The notes under the pieces: model-generated
Database searches by the model: none
Seen by the model: the letters and a program-made list of their open reading frames with translations, nothing else
Told to the model about the DNA's origin: nothing
Assembly (NCBI RefSeq): GCF_028737255.1
Contig: NZ_JAQZAN010000023.1
Location: forward strand, 39,402 to 103,401
From: Actinomycetospora straminea
GTDB taxonomy: Bacteria; Actinomycetota; Actinomycetes; Mycobacteriales; Pseudonocardiaceae
Length of the DNA stretch: 64,000 nt
Direction: 5' to 3'
Program-made: the position numbers and the translations under genes
Part shown: one piece after another, positions 1 through 8,212 of the stretch
Position numbering within the stretch: position 1 is the stretch's first letter
How the letters are laid out: each line of letters starts with the position of its first letter

Positions 1-150
1 GGGCAGCAGGAGCGTCTCGCGGCGCAGTCCGTCCTCGGCCTCGGGACGGCGGGCGGTGCGCTCGACCCAGGCGTCGTCGACCAGCACGGCGTCGCGGTCC
101 CAGCCGGACCCCAGCGGGACGCGTCGCGACCCTGGTCCACCGTGGCGCAC
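1..150 (-). CDS. Phosphotransferase of the APH (aminoglycoside/choline kinase) family, N-terminal fragment
   Basis: An open minus-strand frame runs off the left edge of the window. Read from a GTG at 150 it gives about 50 residues containing PLGSGWDRDAVLVDD, then WVERTARRPEAE and LRRETLLLP. This is the glycine-rich loop, the hydrophobic strand and the Arg-rich segment that open small-molecule kinases of the APH family. The catalytic loop (HGDxxxxN) would lie outside the window, so activity and substrate cannot be judged. No strong ribosome binding site precedes the GTG, and the start could lie elsewhere. It is divergent from the FMN reductase gene, with about 90 bases between them. Confidence 0.55.
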   Translation of the reverse strand, partial: MRHGGPGSRRVPLGSGWDRDAVLVDDAWVERTARRPEAEDGLRRETLLLP

Positions 151-201
151 GGTCCCACGGTGACGGACGCCCGCGCGCGCCGCGAGGCGCCGAGGAGGAG
201 A

Positions 202-221
202 ATGGTTGTAAGCACAACCAT
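202..221. promoter_or_regulatory. Palindromic operator upstream of the FMN reductase gene
   Basis: Two perfect 8-base arms, ATGGTTGT and ACAACCAT, flank AAGC. The site ends 21 bases before the ATG of the reductase and just upstream of its GGAGGAG ribosome binding site. The TTGT-N4-ACAA core is the type of site bound by MarR or HxlR family dimers. No regulator of that kind is adjacent in the window, so the binder is unknown. Confidence 0.5.
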
Positions 222-242
222 CCGGGCCATCGGAGGAGAACC

Positions 243-836
243 ATGACGCAGGCCGAGCCCCGCCCGCTGCTGCAGATCATCGTCGCGAGCACCCGTCCCG
301 GGCGGATCGGCGACCCGATCGCGCGGTGGTTCGCCGACTACGCCCGGGCCTACGAGGGCTTCGAGGTGGAGATCGTCGACCTGGCCGACGTCGACCTGCC
401 GATGTTCGCCGAGCCGGAGCACCCGCGCCTCGGCCGCTACACGCTGGACTCGACGAAGGCCTTCAGCGCGACGGTCGCCCGCGCGGACGCCTTCGCGATC
501 GTGCACCCCGAGTACAACCACAGCTACAACGCCGCCCTGAAGAACGCGCTCGACCACCTCAACCGGGAGTGGGCGGGCAAGCCCGTCGCGCTCATCGGCT
601 ACGGCGGCGTCGCCGCGGGTGCCCGCGCCGCCGAGGCGCTCCTGCCCGTGCTGCTCGCCCTGCGCATGGTGCCCGTCGCCGCCACCGTGCCGATCCCCTT
701 CGCGGCCAAGCACGTCAGCGGCGAGGGCGACGCGCGCACCTTCGACCCGGCGCCCGAGACCGAGGCCGGGGCCAAGGCGGCGCTCGACGGGATCACCGAG
801 TGGCTCGGGACGCTGGGGCTGCGCGGGGTGCGCTGA
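243..836 (+). CDS. NADPH-dependent FMN reductase family flavoprotein
   Basis: This 197-residue cytosolic protein has the flavodoxin-like fold of NAD(P)H:FMN or quinone reductases. The FMN phosphate loop is seen near residues 12-22 (IIVASTRPGRI). The conserved HPEYNHSYNAALKNALDH segment lies near residues 88-105, followed by PVALIGYGG, which contacts the flavin ring. The ATG sits six bases after GGAGGAG. It probably reduces FMN, quinones or azo/nitro compounds, but the substrate cannot be told from sequence. A perfect palindrome just upstream suggests control by a redox- or ligand-sensing repressor. Its stop lies three bases from the convergent hydrolase stop at 840. Confidence 0.9.
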   Translation: MTQAEPRPLLQIIVASTRPGRIGDPIARWFADYARAYEGFEVEIVDLADVDLPMFAEPEHPRLGRYTLDSTKAFSATVARADAFAIVHPEYNHSYNAALKNALDHLNREWAGKPVALIGYGGVAAGARAAEALLPVLLALRMVPVAATVPIPFAAKHVSGEGDARTFDPAPETEAGAKAALDGITEWLGTLGLRGVR

Positions 837-839
837 CGG

Positions 840-1676
840 TCACGCGTCCACGGGCCGTGTGGCTTCCAGCTCACTGAGCAGCGGGCGAAGCGACGTCGCC
901 AGCTCGTGCGGGTGCGTCGCCTGGGGTACGTGGGCGCCGGGGAGCAGGACGAGGCGAGTGCCGAGTCGGTCGGCGAGCCAGACGGCGGCTTCGTGGAACC
1001 AGTGGTGCTGGGCCGTGGGGTCCGCGTTGTCGACGCCGGCGGCCACCACGCACGGCACGCGCACGCGGGCGAGCTCGGCCTGGTCGGGCATGTAGTCGAA
1101 GAGCGAGGCCATCTCGATGCCGAAGAGGACCTCGCCGTTGGCGAGGACCCGGGCGCGGAGGTCGGGATCGAGCGCCTCGTACACGGCGTCCCCACAGACC
1201 CAGCGCAGGAAGGCCTCGACAGCCATCGGTGGCCCGCCGCGTTCCATCGCCTCGCCGACCATCTGCTGGAGAGTCGCGTTGAGTGTGTCGGGGTCGGAGG
1301 TCATCGCGACGTACGGCGGCTCGTGCAGCACCGCCGCTCGCACGACGTCCGGGTGCCGCAGCACGAGGTCGGTCAGGATGATCGCGCCCTGGCTGTTGCC
1401 GTAGACGGTGGCGGGCACGAGATCGAGTGCGCCGAGAAGCGCGGCGGCGTCGTCGGCCTGCTCACCGATCGGCGCCTCGCTGTAGCCCTCCGGCCGGGGG
1501 CTGCGGGAGTTCGCGCGGCGGTCGTAGGTGATGACCGTGTAGGTGTCCGCGAGCTCGTCCGCGACATCGGTCCAGTAGCCGGCGTCGCCCAGGGCACCCG
1601 AGATGAACAGCAGCGGCGGGCCGTCGCCGCGGCGCTCGTAGTAGAGCGTGGTGCCGTTGGCCTCGATCGTGGGCAT
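840..1676 (-). CDS. Alpha/beta hydrolase
   Basis: A 278-residue alpha/beta hydrolase fold enzyme. The oxyanion region is near residues 24-30 (FISGALG), and YDRRANSRS (residues 51-59) is the usual strand-4 turn. The nucleophile elbow GNSQG puts the catalytic serine at about residue 95. A late GAHVPQATHPHE supplies the candidate histidine, and the VVAAGVDNADPT stretch the acid. The ATG at 1676 follows GAGGAGGA, which is a clear ribosome binding site; longer upstream readings of the frame lack one. Family members include esterases, haloperoxidase-like enzymes and epoxide hydrolases, and the substrate is unknown. It lies downstream of the DinB-like gene in the same direction. Confidence 0.88.
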   Translation of the reverse strand: MPTIEANGTTLYYERRGDGPPLLFISGALGDAGYWTDVADELADTYTVITYDRRANSRSPRPEGYSEAPIGEQADDAAALLGALDLVPATVYGNSQGAIILTDLVLRHPDVVRAAVLHEPPYVAMTSDPDTLNATLQQMVGEAMERGGPPMAVEAFLRWVCGDAVYEALDPDLRARVLANGEVLFGIEMASLFDYMPDQAELARVRVPCVVAAGVDNADPTAQHHWFHEAAVWLADRLGTRLVLLPGAHVPQATHPHELATSLRPLLSELEATRPVDA

Positions 1677-1760
1677 GCCGTCCTCCTCGTCCGGACCCGA
1701 CCTTCGGGCGGACCGCGAGGGTGGCGCGCCGGGCGACCGCACGGCGCCGGACGGGCGGGA

Positions 1761-1770
1761 AGTACGTACT
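1761..1770. promoter_or_regulatory. Possible operator palindrome before the alpha/beta hydrolase
   Basis: AGTACGTACT is a perfect 10-base palindrome in the 98-base gap between two minus-strand genes, about 85 bases before the hydrolase ATG. It stands out by its A/T content. It could be a repressor site, but nothing else supports this. Confidence 0.25.
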
Positions 1771-1774
1771 CGCG

Positions 1775-2425
1775 TCAGCCGTCTTCGGCGAGGTCGGCGA
1801 GGCCGGGGCCCGCGAGCTCGCCGGGGTGCACCGGTCGGCCGCTGACCGTGAGGAGGAGCGCCAGGGCCGTGCCCCGCACCTCCGGGCCGTCGCCGATCAC
1901 GACGTCGGCGTCGGTCGCGCGCAGGCGCAGCGGGGCCACGCGCTCCTTCGCGCCGCCGAACGACGCCGGGGTGCGCACCTGGAGCCGCAGCGCGCGGACC
2001 ACCGCCTCGGTCGGATAGGTGTGGGCGATGCCGAGGGGCCGGCGGACGTCCTCGCCGTGCACCACCTCCTCGACGAGCCGGGTGTCCCGCGGCGCGGGTG
2101 GTGACGAGGTGCGCCGAACGACGGCGGCGAGCCGTTCGAGGGTCTCCCCCGGCGTCGCCCGGCGCTCGCGGGCGACGCCCTGGTCGTTGAGGCGGTCGAA
2201 GTCGAAGCGGGCCCGCACCATGGCGGCCGCGAAGCCGAGCCGCGTCGTCCGGGCGCTGTCGACGAGGTGCGCGACGACGTCGTGCACGCTCCACCCCGCG
2301 CACGGTGACGGCGTCTCCCACCGCGCCGCGTCGACACCGCGCAGGTCCTCGACCAGCGCCGCGCGCTCCGCGTGCACCATCGTCCAGAGGTCGTCCACGC
2401 CGGGTCCTCCCGCGATCCTGTCCAT
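1775..2425 (-). CDS. Maleylpyruvate isomerase family mycothiol-dependent enzyme (DinB fold)
   Basis: About 216 residues with the four-helix DinB/YfiT fold of the TIGR03083-type family. The N-terminal pattern (VHAERAALVEDL, then WSVHDVVAHLVDSA) carries the first conserved histidine, and VEEVVHGEDVRRPLG carries the second metal-ligand histidine with its acidic neighbours. In this family a divalent metal activates mycothiol for isomerisation or S-transfer; the exact reaction here is not known. The ATG at 2425 (MDRIAGG) is preferred because homologues begin near there. A GTG at 2446 would add seven residues, and neither has a strong ribosome binding site. The gene is divergent from the SDR at 2486. 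Confidence 0.78.
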   Translation of the reverse strand: MDRIAGGPGVDDLWTMVHAERAALVEDLRGVDAARWETPSPCAGWSVHDVVAHLVDSARTTRLGFAAAMVRARFDFDRLNDQGVARERRATPGETLERLAAVVRRTSSPPAPRDTRLVEEVVHGEDVRRPLGIAHTYPTEAVVRALRLQVRTPASFGGAKERVAPLRLRATDADVVIGDGPEVRGTALALLLTVSGRPVHPGELAGPGLADLAEDG

Positions 2426-2485
2426 GCCGGGTGGGACGGACAGCACGGCCGGGAATCATCGCCCCGCCGTCGGGCATCCCTCGAC

Positions 2486-3286
2486 ATGGCTCCCACCCGA
2501 CCGCTCGCCCTCGTCACCGGCGGCTCGTCCGGCATCGGCTACGAGCTCGCCGCCGAGCTCGCCCGCCGCGGGCACGACGTCGCGGTCTCCGGGCAGAGCG
2601 AGCGCGTGCACGAGGCCGCGTCGTCCCTGCGCGAGCTGGGCGTCGACGCCTTCCCGCTGCAGGCCGACGCCGCGACGTACGAGGGTGTCGAGGCGTTCTG
2701 GACCTTCGTCGCCGACCTCGGCCGGCCGCTGAACGTCGCGTGCCTCAACGTCGGTGTCGGGGTGGGCGGGGCGTTCGCCGACACCGACCTCGACGACGAG
2801 CTCCGCATGATCGCGATCAACTGCGCGGGCACGGTGCACATGGCCAAGCGCGTCGTGCGCGCGATGCTCGCGCAGGGCCCGGACCAGGGGGATCGGCGCA
2901 TCCTGGTCGTCTCCTCGACCTCGGCGACCACCCCGACCCCGTACGAGCCGGTCTACGGCCCGACCAAGGCGTTCGGGTTCTCCTTCGCCGAGTCGATCCG
3001 CGAGGAGCTGCGCGAGGAGGGCATCACCGTCACCGCGCTGCTGCCCGGCGCCACCGACTCCGAGTTCCACCACCGCGCCGGTATGGGCGACACGCGCTTC
3101 GGCGACAACAGCTGGAAGAACGACCGGACCCAGGTCGCGCGCCAGGGCATCGACGCGGTGATGGCCGGCGACGACCACGTCGTGGGCGGCGACGAGGCGA
3201 CGCAGCAGCGCGTGGTCGAGAACCGCCGCATGTCGGAGCCCGAGAAGGCCGCGCGGCAGGGCGCACTGGCCCGACCGTCGCGCTGA
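2486..3286 (+). CDS. SDR family NAD(P)-dependent oxidoreductase
   Basis: A 266-residue classical short-chain dehydrogenase. The Rossmann motif is ALVTGGSSGIG near residues 8-18. The catalytic region has the serine in VVSSTSATTP, then tyrosine and lysine in YGPTKAFGFSF, which gives the YxxxK signature. LLPGATDSEF is the usual post-active-site loop. The segment after the Rossmann turn (VSGQSERV) places an arginine where NADP is favoured. The substrate is not deducible. The gene stands alone between the divergent DinB-like gene and a convergent HNH protein. Confidence 0.88.
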   Translation: MAPTRPLALVTGGSSGIGYELAAELARRGHDVAVSGQSERVHEAASSLRELGVDAFPLQADAATYEGVEAFWTFVADLGRPLNVACLNVGVGVGGAFADTDLDDELRMIAINCAGTVHMAKRVVRAMLAQGPDQGDRRILVVSSTSATTPTPYEPVYGPTKAFGFSFAESIREELREEGITVTALLPGATDSEFHHRAGMGDTRFGDNSWKNDRTQVARQGIDAVMAGDDHVVGGDEATQQRVVENRRMSEPEKAARQGALARPSR

Positions 3287-3308
3287 CGGCACCCGCGTCG
3301 CTCCGACG

Positions 3309-4829
3309 TCAGGTGGGGATGCGGGGTCGTCCGCCGGGTCGGGGTCTTCGTTCGGGGTCGATGATCCAGGGTGGGGTGAACCAGGGCCGGCCCTCGATCA
3401 TCTCGATCTGCCAGTGGCCGTGGTGGATGAGCTGGTGGTGGTGGCGGCAGAGCAGGCACAGGTTGTCCAGCGCCGTGGGTCCGCCGTCGAGCCAGTGGCG
3501 AATGTGGTGGGCGTGGCAGCGGCGGGGGCGGCGGGTGCAGCCGGGGAACGCGCAGCCGCCGTCGCGCAGGTTCAGTGCGCGGCGCAGGGCGTCGGGGGCG
3601 GTGCGCTGGGTGCGCCCGACGTCGAGGGGTTCGGAGCGGGAGCCGAGGAGCATGGGGACGATCTCGGCGTCGCAGGCCCAGCGGCGCACGGTGGCGGGGT
3701 CGACGGCGTGCCCGGAGTCCAGGGTGCCGTGGCCGCCGCGCTCGGCGAGGGCGGCGCAGAGCCAGCGGTGGTCGATGGTGATCGTGAGCAGCGCCCGCCC
3801 GGGTCGCTCGGTCCAGCCACCCGCCGAGGGAGCCGGGTCGGGTCGGCGCGGCGCGGGGATCAACGCGAGCGGGGCCGCGCCCTCGGGCTCGGTGTCCGGG
3901 GCCGGCTCGACGCGCCCGCCGCCGGCGCCCGGCTCGACGTCCGGGGCCGGCTCCCCGGGCCCGGCGTCAGTGCGCGGCGCGCCGTCGCGTGTGGCCGCGC
4001 CGTCGGCGTCCGGCTCGGTGGACGAGTCTGGCTCGGTGGTCGAGTCGGCTGCGGGCTCGGTGTCGCGGTGTTTGGTGTCGCGGTGTTCCCGGCGGGTGTC
4101 GGTGGCCAGGCCGCGGGGGCCGCGGGTGTCCCCGACGAGCTCGGTGAACGCGTCGGCCTGGCGCTCGAGCGGCCGCTCGTCGTCGGCGCCGGTCGGGGCG
4201 GCGAGCACCCCGAACACCTCGATGACCATCTCGGCGTCGAGGGGGTCACCGAGCCGGCCCTTGAAGACCAGCGACCCGTCCTTGCGTCGCAGCAGCCGCA
4301 GCTCGTCGAGGGCGTCCTCGCCGTCGGGTGGGGCGGCGCCGTCGGGGTCGTAGAGGTCGACGAACTTCTTCGCCAGCACCCGCAGCATCCGCGGCGGCAG
4401 CACCTGGGCCTGCTCGGCCAGCGTGCGCTCCACCCCGGACCACTCCTGCGGTGGCGGTGGGGGCATCAGGGCGTCGAGGTGGCGCATCGTGTCCCGGATG
4501 ACCTTCACGTGCGCCGGGTCGATCGCCCCCGCGGCCAGCGCGTCCGCGGTGGCCGGCAGCCGCGCGGGCAACAGCTCGCCGTGCAGCGAGGTCCGCGCGC
4601 ACAGATCGGCGGCCTCGGCCACCAGGCGTTTCGCGTCGGCCCGATCGAGGTTGTCGCGGTCGGCGACCAGCGCCTCGAGCGAGCGGTAGCCCGCGGCCAC
4701 GACCGTGTTCAGGTCGGCGAGCGTGGCGATGGCCTGCAGCCGGCGGTGATAGCCCGCGCGCTGAGCGATCACGTCCGCGCGGGCCCGCGCGAGCGCCTCC
4801 CGCTCGGCCGCACCCACCGACTCGCTCAC
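3309..4829 (-). CDS. DUF222 and HNH endonuclease domain protein (13E12-repeat type)
   Basis: A protein of about 506 residues from a GTG start at 4829. The N-terminal half is the alpha-helical DUF222 domain typical of actinobacterial 13E12 families. A Pro/Asp/Glu/Thr-rich low-complexity linker follows around residues 230-330. The C-terminus has a full HNH nuclease core: CAFPGCTRRPRRCHAHH, then DNLCLLCRHHHQLIHHG, with two CxxC pairs for structural zinc and the histidines of the beta-beta-alpha metal fold. Members are multicopy in actinobacterial genomes and may be mobile or host-defence nucleases; their biology is poorly known. The gene overlaps no neighbour. Confidence 0.85.
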   Translation of the reverse strand: MSESVGAAEREALARARADVIAQRAGYHRRLQAIATLADLNTVVAAGYRSLEALVADRDNLDRADAKRLVAEAADLCARTSLHGELLPARLPATADALAAGAIDPAHVKVIRDTMRHLDALMPPPPPQEWSGVERTLAEQAQVLPPRMLRVLAKKFVDLYDPDGAAPPDGEDALDELRLLRRKDGSLVFKGRLGDPLDAEMVIEVFGVLAAPTGADDERPLERQADAFTELVGDTRGPRGLATDTRREHRDTKHRDTEPAADSTTEPDSSTEPDADGAATRDGAPRTDAGPGEPAPDVEPGAGGGRVEPAPDTEPEGAAPLALIPAPRRPDPAPSAGGWTERPGRALLTITIDHRWLCAALAERGGHGTLDSGHAVDPATVRRWACDAEIVPMLLGSRSEPLDVGRTQRTAPDALRRALNLRDGGCAFPGCTRRPRRCHAHHIRHWLDGGPTALDNLCLLCRHHHQLIHHGHWQIEMIEGRPWFTPPWIIDPERRPRPGGRPRIPT

Positions 4830-4884
4830 GTGTTCGACGGTAGCCCCGACCCCCGACAGTCCCGCCCCGCACGCTGAGACCCCC

Positions 4885-5355
4885 TCAGGAACCCACCGCC
4901 CGATCCCGCTCCACCCGCGCCAGGACCTCGTCGCTGATGGCCGCCCAGGCCTCGACCTGGCGGTCGTCGAGCCCGTCGAACACCAGCGACCGCACCGCCT
5001 CGACGTGCGCCGGCGCCGCCTGCTCGATCGCCCGGCGGCCGTCGGCGCTGAGGACGATGAACGCGCCGCGCGCGTCGTCGGGGCAGTCCTGGCGCTCGAC
5101 GAGGCCGCGCTTCTGCATCCGCGCGAGGTGGTGGGACAGCCGGCTCTTCTCCCACTGCAGCCCGTCGGCCAGCTCCTGGACGCGCAGGGGCCCGTCACGC
5201 TCGCTCAGCGCCACCAGCACGTCGAAGTCGGCGAACGAGAGCCCCGCGTCGGCCTGCAGCCGGCGCCCGAGCTGCGCCTGCAGCTGCGCGGTCATCGCGA
5301 GGTGGCCGCGCCATGCGCGCTGCTGGTGGTCGTCGAGCCACCGGGGTCCGGCCAT
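4885..5355 (-). CDS. MarR family transcriptional regulator
   Basis: A 156-residue winged-helix repressor. The recognition region is LQWEKSRLSHHLARMQKRGLV (residues about 65-85), followed by the wing with DDARGAFIVLSADGR. Helices at both ends should form the dimer. The ATG at 5355 is chosen because a start at 5415 would lie inside the operator. It is divergent from the VOC gene, and the shared 80-base gap contains the perfect inverted repeat 5372-5416. This suggests it represses itself and the VOC gene and is released by a small ligand handled by that enzyme. The ligand is unknown. Confidence 0.88.
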   Translation of the reverse strand: MAGPRWLDDHQQRAWRGHLAMTAQLQAQLGRRLQADAGLSFADFDVLVALSERDGPLRVQELADGLQWEKSRLSHHLARMQKRGLVERQDCPDDARGAFIVLSADGRRAIEQAAPAHVEAVRSLVFDGLDDRQVEAWAAISDEVLARVERDRAVGS

Positions 5356-5371
5356 GCCGTCGATGCTACTC

Positions 5372-5416
5372 GTTGACGTGTCATCGAACAGGGTGCAAGA
5401 TAGATGACACGTCAAC
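5372..5416. promoter_or_regulatory. Divergent overlapping promoters inside a 14-bp perfect inverted repeat
   Basis: GTTGACGTGTCATC (5372-5385) is exactly complementary to GATGACACGTCAAC (5403-5416). Each arm contains its own TGAC-N2-GTCA half palindrome, and the two centres are 31 bases apart, near three helical turns. Each arm also supplies a TTGACG -35 box. The plus-strand box (5373-5378) has CAAGAT 17 bases on (5396-5401). The minus-strand box (5415-5410) has CCTGTT 17 bases on (5392-5387). The two promoters therefore face through each other, and a dimer on each arm would cover both -35 boxes. The VOC ribosome binding site GAGGAGA follows at 5424-5430. Confidence 0.65.
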
Positions 5417-5435
5417 TTCTACCGAGGAGAGCCCG

Positions 5436-5930
5436 ATGACCGTCGACACCGCCACCCTCGACGCCGAGCGCGATCGCATCCGCGACGCCCACCTCAAGCC
5501 CCTCGCCGAGCGGCCCGCGTCCACGGCGCGCGGGCTGCACCACACGGCGCTGGTGTCGAGCGACGTCGAGCGGACCGTGCGCTTCTACCAGGACGTGCTC
5601 GGCTTCCCGCTCACCGAGCTGATCGAGAACCGCGACTACCCCGGCTCGTCGCACTTCTTCTTCGACATCGGCAACGGCAACCTCGTCGCCTTCTTCGACT
5701 TCCCCGGGCTCGACGTCGGCCCGTACGCCGAGGTCCTGGGCGGGCTGCACCACCTGGCCATCAGCGTCGAGCCGGAGCGCTGGTCGGAGCTCGTCGCGCG
5801 CCTGGAGGAGGCCGGCGTCGAGCACGAGGTGCACAGCGGGGTCTCGGTGTACTTCCGCGACCCCGACGGCGCGCGCATCGAGCTCATCTCCGACCCCCTC
5901 GGCGAGATGTACGGCCACCAGGTGCTCTGA
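5436..5930 (+). CDS. VOC family (glyoxalase/dioxygenase fold) protein
   Basis: A 164-residue protein with one vicinal-oxygen-chelate unit. GLHHTALVSSDVERTVRFYQ near residues 33-52 supplies the first metal histidine (HHTAL). GGLHHLAISV near residue 105 supplies the second, and YFRDPDGARIELIS near residue 142 supplies the glutamate ligand. An N-terminal extension of about 30 residues precedes the fold. Relatives are dioxygenases, glyoxalases and resistance proteins that bind electrophiles or aromatic ligands. The divergent MarR gene and the shared operator indicate that it is induced by a ligand, probably its own substrate. Confidence 0.85.
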   Translation: MTVDTATLDAERDRIRDAHLKPLAERPASTARGLHHTALVSSDVERTVRFYQDVLGFPLTELIENRDYPGSSHFFFDIGNGNLVAFFDFPGLDVGPYAEVLGGLHHLAISVEPERWSELVARLEEAGVEHEVHSGVSVYFRDPDGARIELISDPLGEMYGHQVL

Positions 5931-5943
5931 CCCCGGGCAGCCC

Positions 5944-6873
5944 CTACCGCGGCGAGGCGCGCCGCACGGGGTCGTCCTCGAGCTCGGCGCGGTCCCAGTG
6001 GCCGTGGTCGGCGGCCGCCTCGTAGGTGTCCTGGAGGAAGTCGAGCAGCGTGCTCTCCGGGTCGGCGCTGGTGCGCACGGCCTCGTAGGGCAGCAGGAAC
6101 TGGCCGCCGGCCTCGTAGTAGTAGGCCTCCGACGGGCGCACGGGGTGCTCGCGGAAGCCCGCCGGCTCCGGGTAGGCGTAGGCGTAGAACGCGCCCTCCT
6201 CGCCGCCGCCGGGCCAGAACCCGGCGCTCGACAGCTCGTGCGAGTAGCCCTCGACCATCACCCAGTCCCCGCAGTTGGGCGCGCCGCCCGGGTGGTCGGG
6301 GGCGCGACGGCCGGAGAAGCGGGTGACGGCCATGTCGAAGCTGCCCCAGAAGAAGTGGACGGGGCTGACCTTGCCGATGAACCGCGAGCGGAACTGCGTG
6401 AGCACCCGGTCGGTCGCGATGAGCTGGCCCCAGAACCGGTGCGCGGCGTCGGCGTCGTAGCTCGCGTGCTCGGTGTCCTCCTCGAACGGGATCGCGCGCA
6501 CGACCTCGACCGGCCGGGTGTTGATCGGGACGTCGAGGCCGAGGTCGTCGAGCGCACGGCGGGTCTCCGCCCAGAACTCCGACACCGGCTTCGGCTCGAG
6601 CGCGACCGTGCGCTCCTCACCGCTGCTCACCCGTAGGCGCAGGCGGTGCTCCACGAAGTCGAACTCGGCGTCGAACAGGCGCCGACCCCACGGCACCGAC
6701 GAGGTGGTGAGCCCGCGCGGTGAGACGTAGAGCGGCACCTGCCACCAGTGGTTGACCATCGGCGCGGCCGCCAGCCGGACCTTGCCGATGACCTGCGTCC
6801 ACATGTGCAGCGTGTCGCGCGTGGCCTCCCAGTCCGCGACGCGCAGCGACGGCCAGCCCTCGTCCATGGTCAT
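5944..6873 (-). CDS. DUF5996 family protein
   Basis: A 309-residue protein of the DUF5996 family, recognised by WPSLRVADWEATRDTLHMWTQ near the N-terminus, NHWWQVPLYVSPRGL, and the late MVEGYSHELSSAGFWPGG segment. It is aromatic-rich (VHFFWGSFDMAVTRFSGR) and has no signal peptide or membrane segment. The family has no established reaction. The MTMDEG start at 6873 matches the usual beginning, with a second ATG six bases later. It converges with the VOC gene, 13 bases apart. Confidence 0.8.
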   Translation of the reverse strand: MTMDEGWPSLRVADWEATRDTLHMWTQVIGKVRLAAAPMVNHWWQVPLYVSPRGLTTSSVPWGRRLFDAEFDFVEHRLRLRVSSGEERTVALEPKPVSEFWAETRRALDDLGLDVPINTRPVEVVRAIPFEEDTEHASYDADAAHRFWGQLIATDRVLTQFRSRFIGKVSPVHFFWGSFDMAVTRFSGRRAPDHPGGAPNCGDWVMVEGYSHELSSAGFWPGGGEEGAFYAYAYPEPAGFREHPVRPSEAYYYEAGGQFLLPYEAVRTSADPESTLLDFLQDTYEAAADHGHWDRAELEDDPVRRASPR

Positions 6874-7074
6874 GTCAGAAAAGGTACGCGTCACGCCCCG
6901 GTCGCTTCCGTGACGAACCGGGCGACCGCCGTCGAGGTGCTCGTCGAGGGGGGTCGCGTCGGGTCGGGCCGCGTCGGACCGGTCATCGGGCTCCTCCGGG
7001 GACGGTCGGGGGGACCCGACCACCACAGACCGTGCCACCGCGGCACGGTCGACCCGCTCACCGCGACGACGCGC

Positions 7075-7428
7075 TCAGCCCTGGATGTGCGCGACCACCT
7101 TCGCGAGCTCGGCCGACGGCGAGAAGTCGACGTACTCGCAGTCGGTGATCGCCTCGGGGGCGTGCCCCGGCGGCCAGTAGAACGCCTGGCCTCCTGTGTA
7201 GTCGCGCGGGCCGTCGGCGGTGTGCATCCGCAGGTGTCCCTTGATCATGTAGCCCCAGTGCGGGCAGGGGCACAGGTCGTCGGGCAGGCCCGCGAGCGCC
7301 GGACGCAGGTCGGTGCCGGCGGCGAAGGCGAACCACCCGGCCGTCAGCTCCCCCGCCTCCACGGCGCGCACCTCCACCCCCTCGGCCTCCAGCGCCACCG
7401 GCAGCGACGCGCGGTCGATCGCCTCCAT
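7075..7428 (-). CDS. Small cupin-like protein
   Basis: A 117-residue, single-domain, probably soluble beta-barrel protein. CPCPHWGYMIKGHLRMH resembles cupin motif 1, and YWPPGHAPEAITDCEYVDFSP resembles motif 2. The metal-ligand pattern is incomplete compared with classical cupins: only one histidine is clear in motif 1 and one in motif 2. It may therefore bind a ligand rather than catalyse. The ATG at 7428 is chosen because the conserved barrel begins soon after. It is divergent from another cupin gene at 7550. Confidence 0.7.
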   Translation of the reverse strand: MEAIDRASLPVALEAEGVEVRAVEAGELTAGWFAFAAGTDLRPALAGLPDDLCPCPHWGYMIKGHLRMHTADGPRDYTGGQAFYWPPGHAPEAITDCEYVDFSPSAELAKVVAHIQG

Positions 7429-7549
7429 GTCGGACCCCCTCGTACCTCGGTGCGGTCCGGACAGTGAAGGACGGGAGCGCCCCCACCGGACAGGGCGGCA
7501 ACTACGTACGTCTTCCGTGGACGGGCCCCGGGTCCGCACGCTGGGGCGC

Positions 7550-7969
7550 ATGGACGCAGCGAGCATCGAGCGCGCCGGCGAGGGCGGCTTCCCCTACCTC
7601 CTGCACGAGGGCGCGGCGCCCGTGCAGGCGCAGTGGTACTTCCGCGAGGAGACGCGGCTGCCGGTGGCGGTGCACCGCTGGGTGTTCCCGCCCGGCGCGA
7701 CCGAGGGCAACCACGTCCACCCCCACGACGAGCCGCTCGACGAGCTCTACCTGCTCGTCACGGGCCGGGCGACGATGACGCTGGGCGAGCGGCAGGTCGA
7801 CATGGTCGCCGGTGACGCGCTGCTGGCACCGGCGGGTGTCGAGCACGGCGTGCGCAACGACGGGCCGGAGCCCGCCGCCTTCGTCGTCGTGTGGGGACGT
7901 CCCGGCGAGGGCTTCGACTGGACGCCGTACGGGACGGGTCGGGCGGCGGAGCAGGCGGCCACCACCTGA
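7550..7969 (+). CDS. Cupin domain protein
   Basis: A 139-residue protein with one cupin barrel. Motif 1 is GNHVHPHDEPLDELYLLVTG (residues about 50-69), with two histidines and a glutamate as metal ligands. Motif 2 is GDALLAPAGVEHGVRNDG, with the third histidine. All expected metal ligands are present, unlike its divergent neighbour. Function is not predictable beyond a metal-bound small-molecule enzyme or binding protein. Confidence 0.8.
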   Translation: MDAASIERAGEGGFPYLLHEGAAPVQAQWYFREETRLPVAVHRWVFPPGATEGNHVHPHDEPLDELYLLVTGRATMTLGERQVDMVAGDALLAPAGVEHGVRNDGPEPAAFVVVWGRPGEGFDWTPYGTGRAAEQAATT

Positions 7970-8212
7970 CCCGGGGCCCTGGCCCGGCGGCCTGACGCAG
8001 CCAACGACGACGTGTCAGCCCCGGTCTGGGTGGGGCGTGCGGAACGGCGGGGCGGGGCGGTCGCGCAGCTCGTCTTCGAGGGTGTCGCCGCCGGGCTCGG
8101 CCTGCGGGAACACCGTCACCGGGCCCGAGCACCGCTCGCCGGCCACCGATCGGTTCCACCGGCGAATCCGCGAGCTCGCCTTTCCCGCCGTGTCCAACGT
8201 ATAGCGCGCCGG
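7970..8212. other. Intergenic stretch before helR
   Basis: No credible gene was found here. Just after the cupin stop, CCGGGGCC/GGCCCGG-like pairing (about 7971-7989) could be a weak terminator. A TATAGC hexamer at 8200-8205, a few bases before the RAE, is a plausible -10 box for helR, but no convincing -35 was found. Confidence 0.35.

Noticed and set aside
4829..5198. Extension of the DUF222/HNH protein to an upstream start
   Set aside because: It would run antisense-style through the MarR gene in another frame. The GTG at 4829 begins the conserved DUF222 helix.
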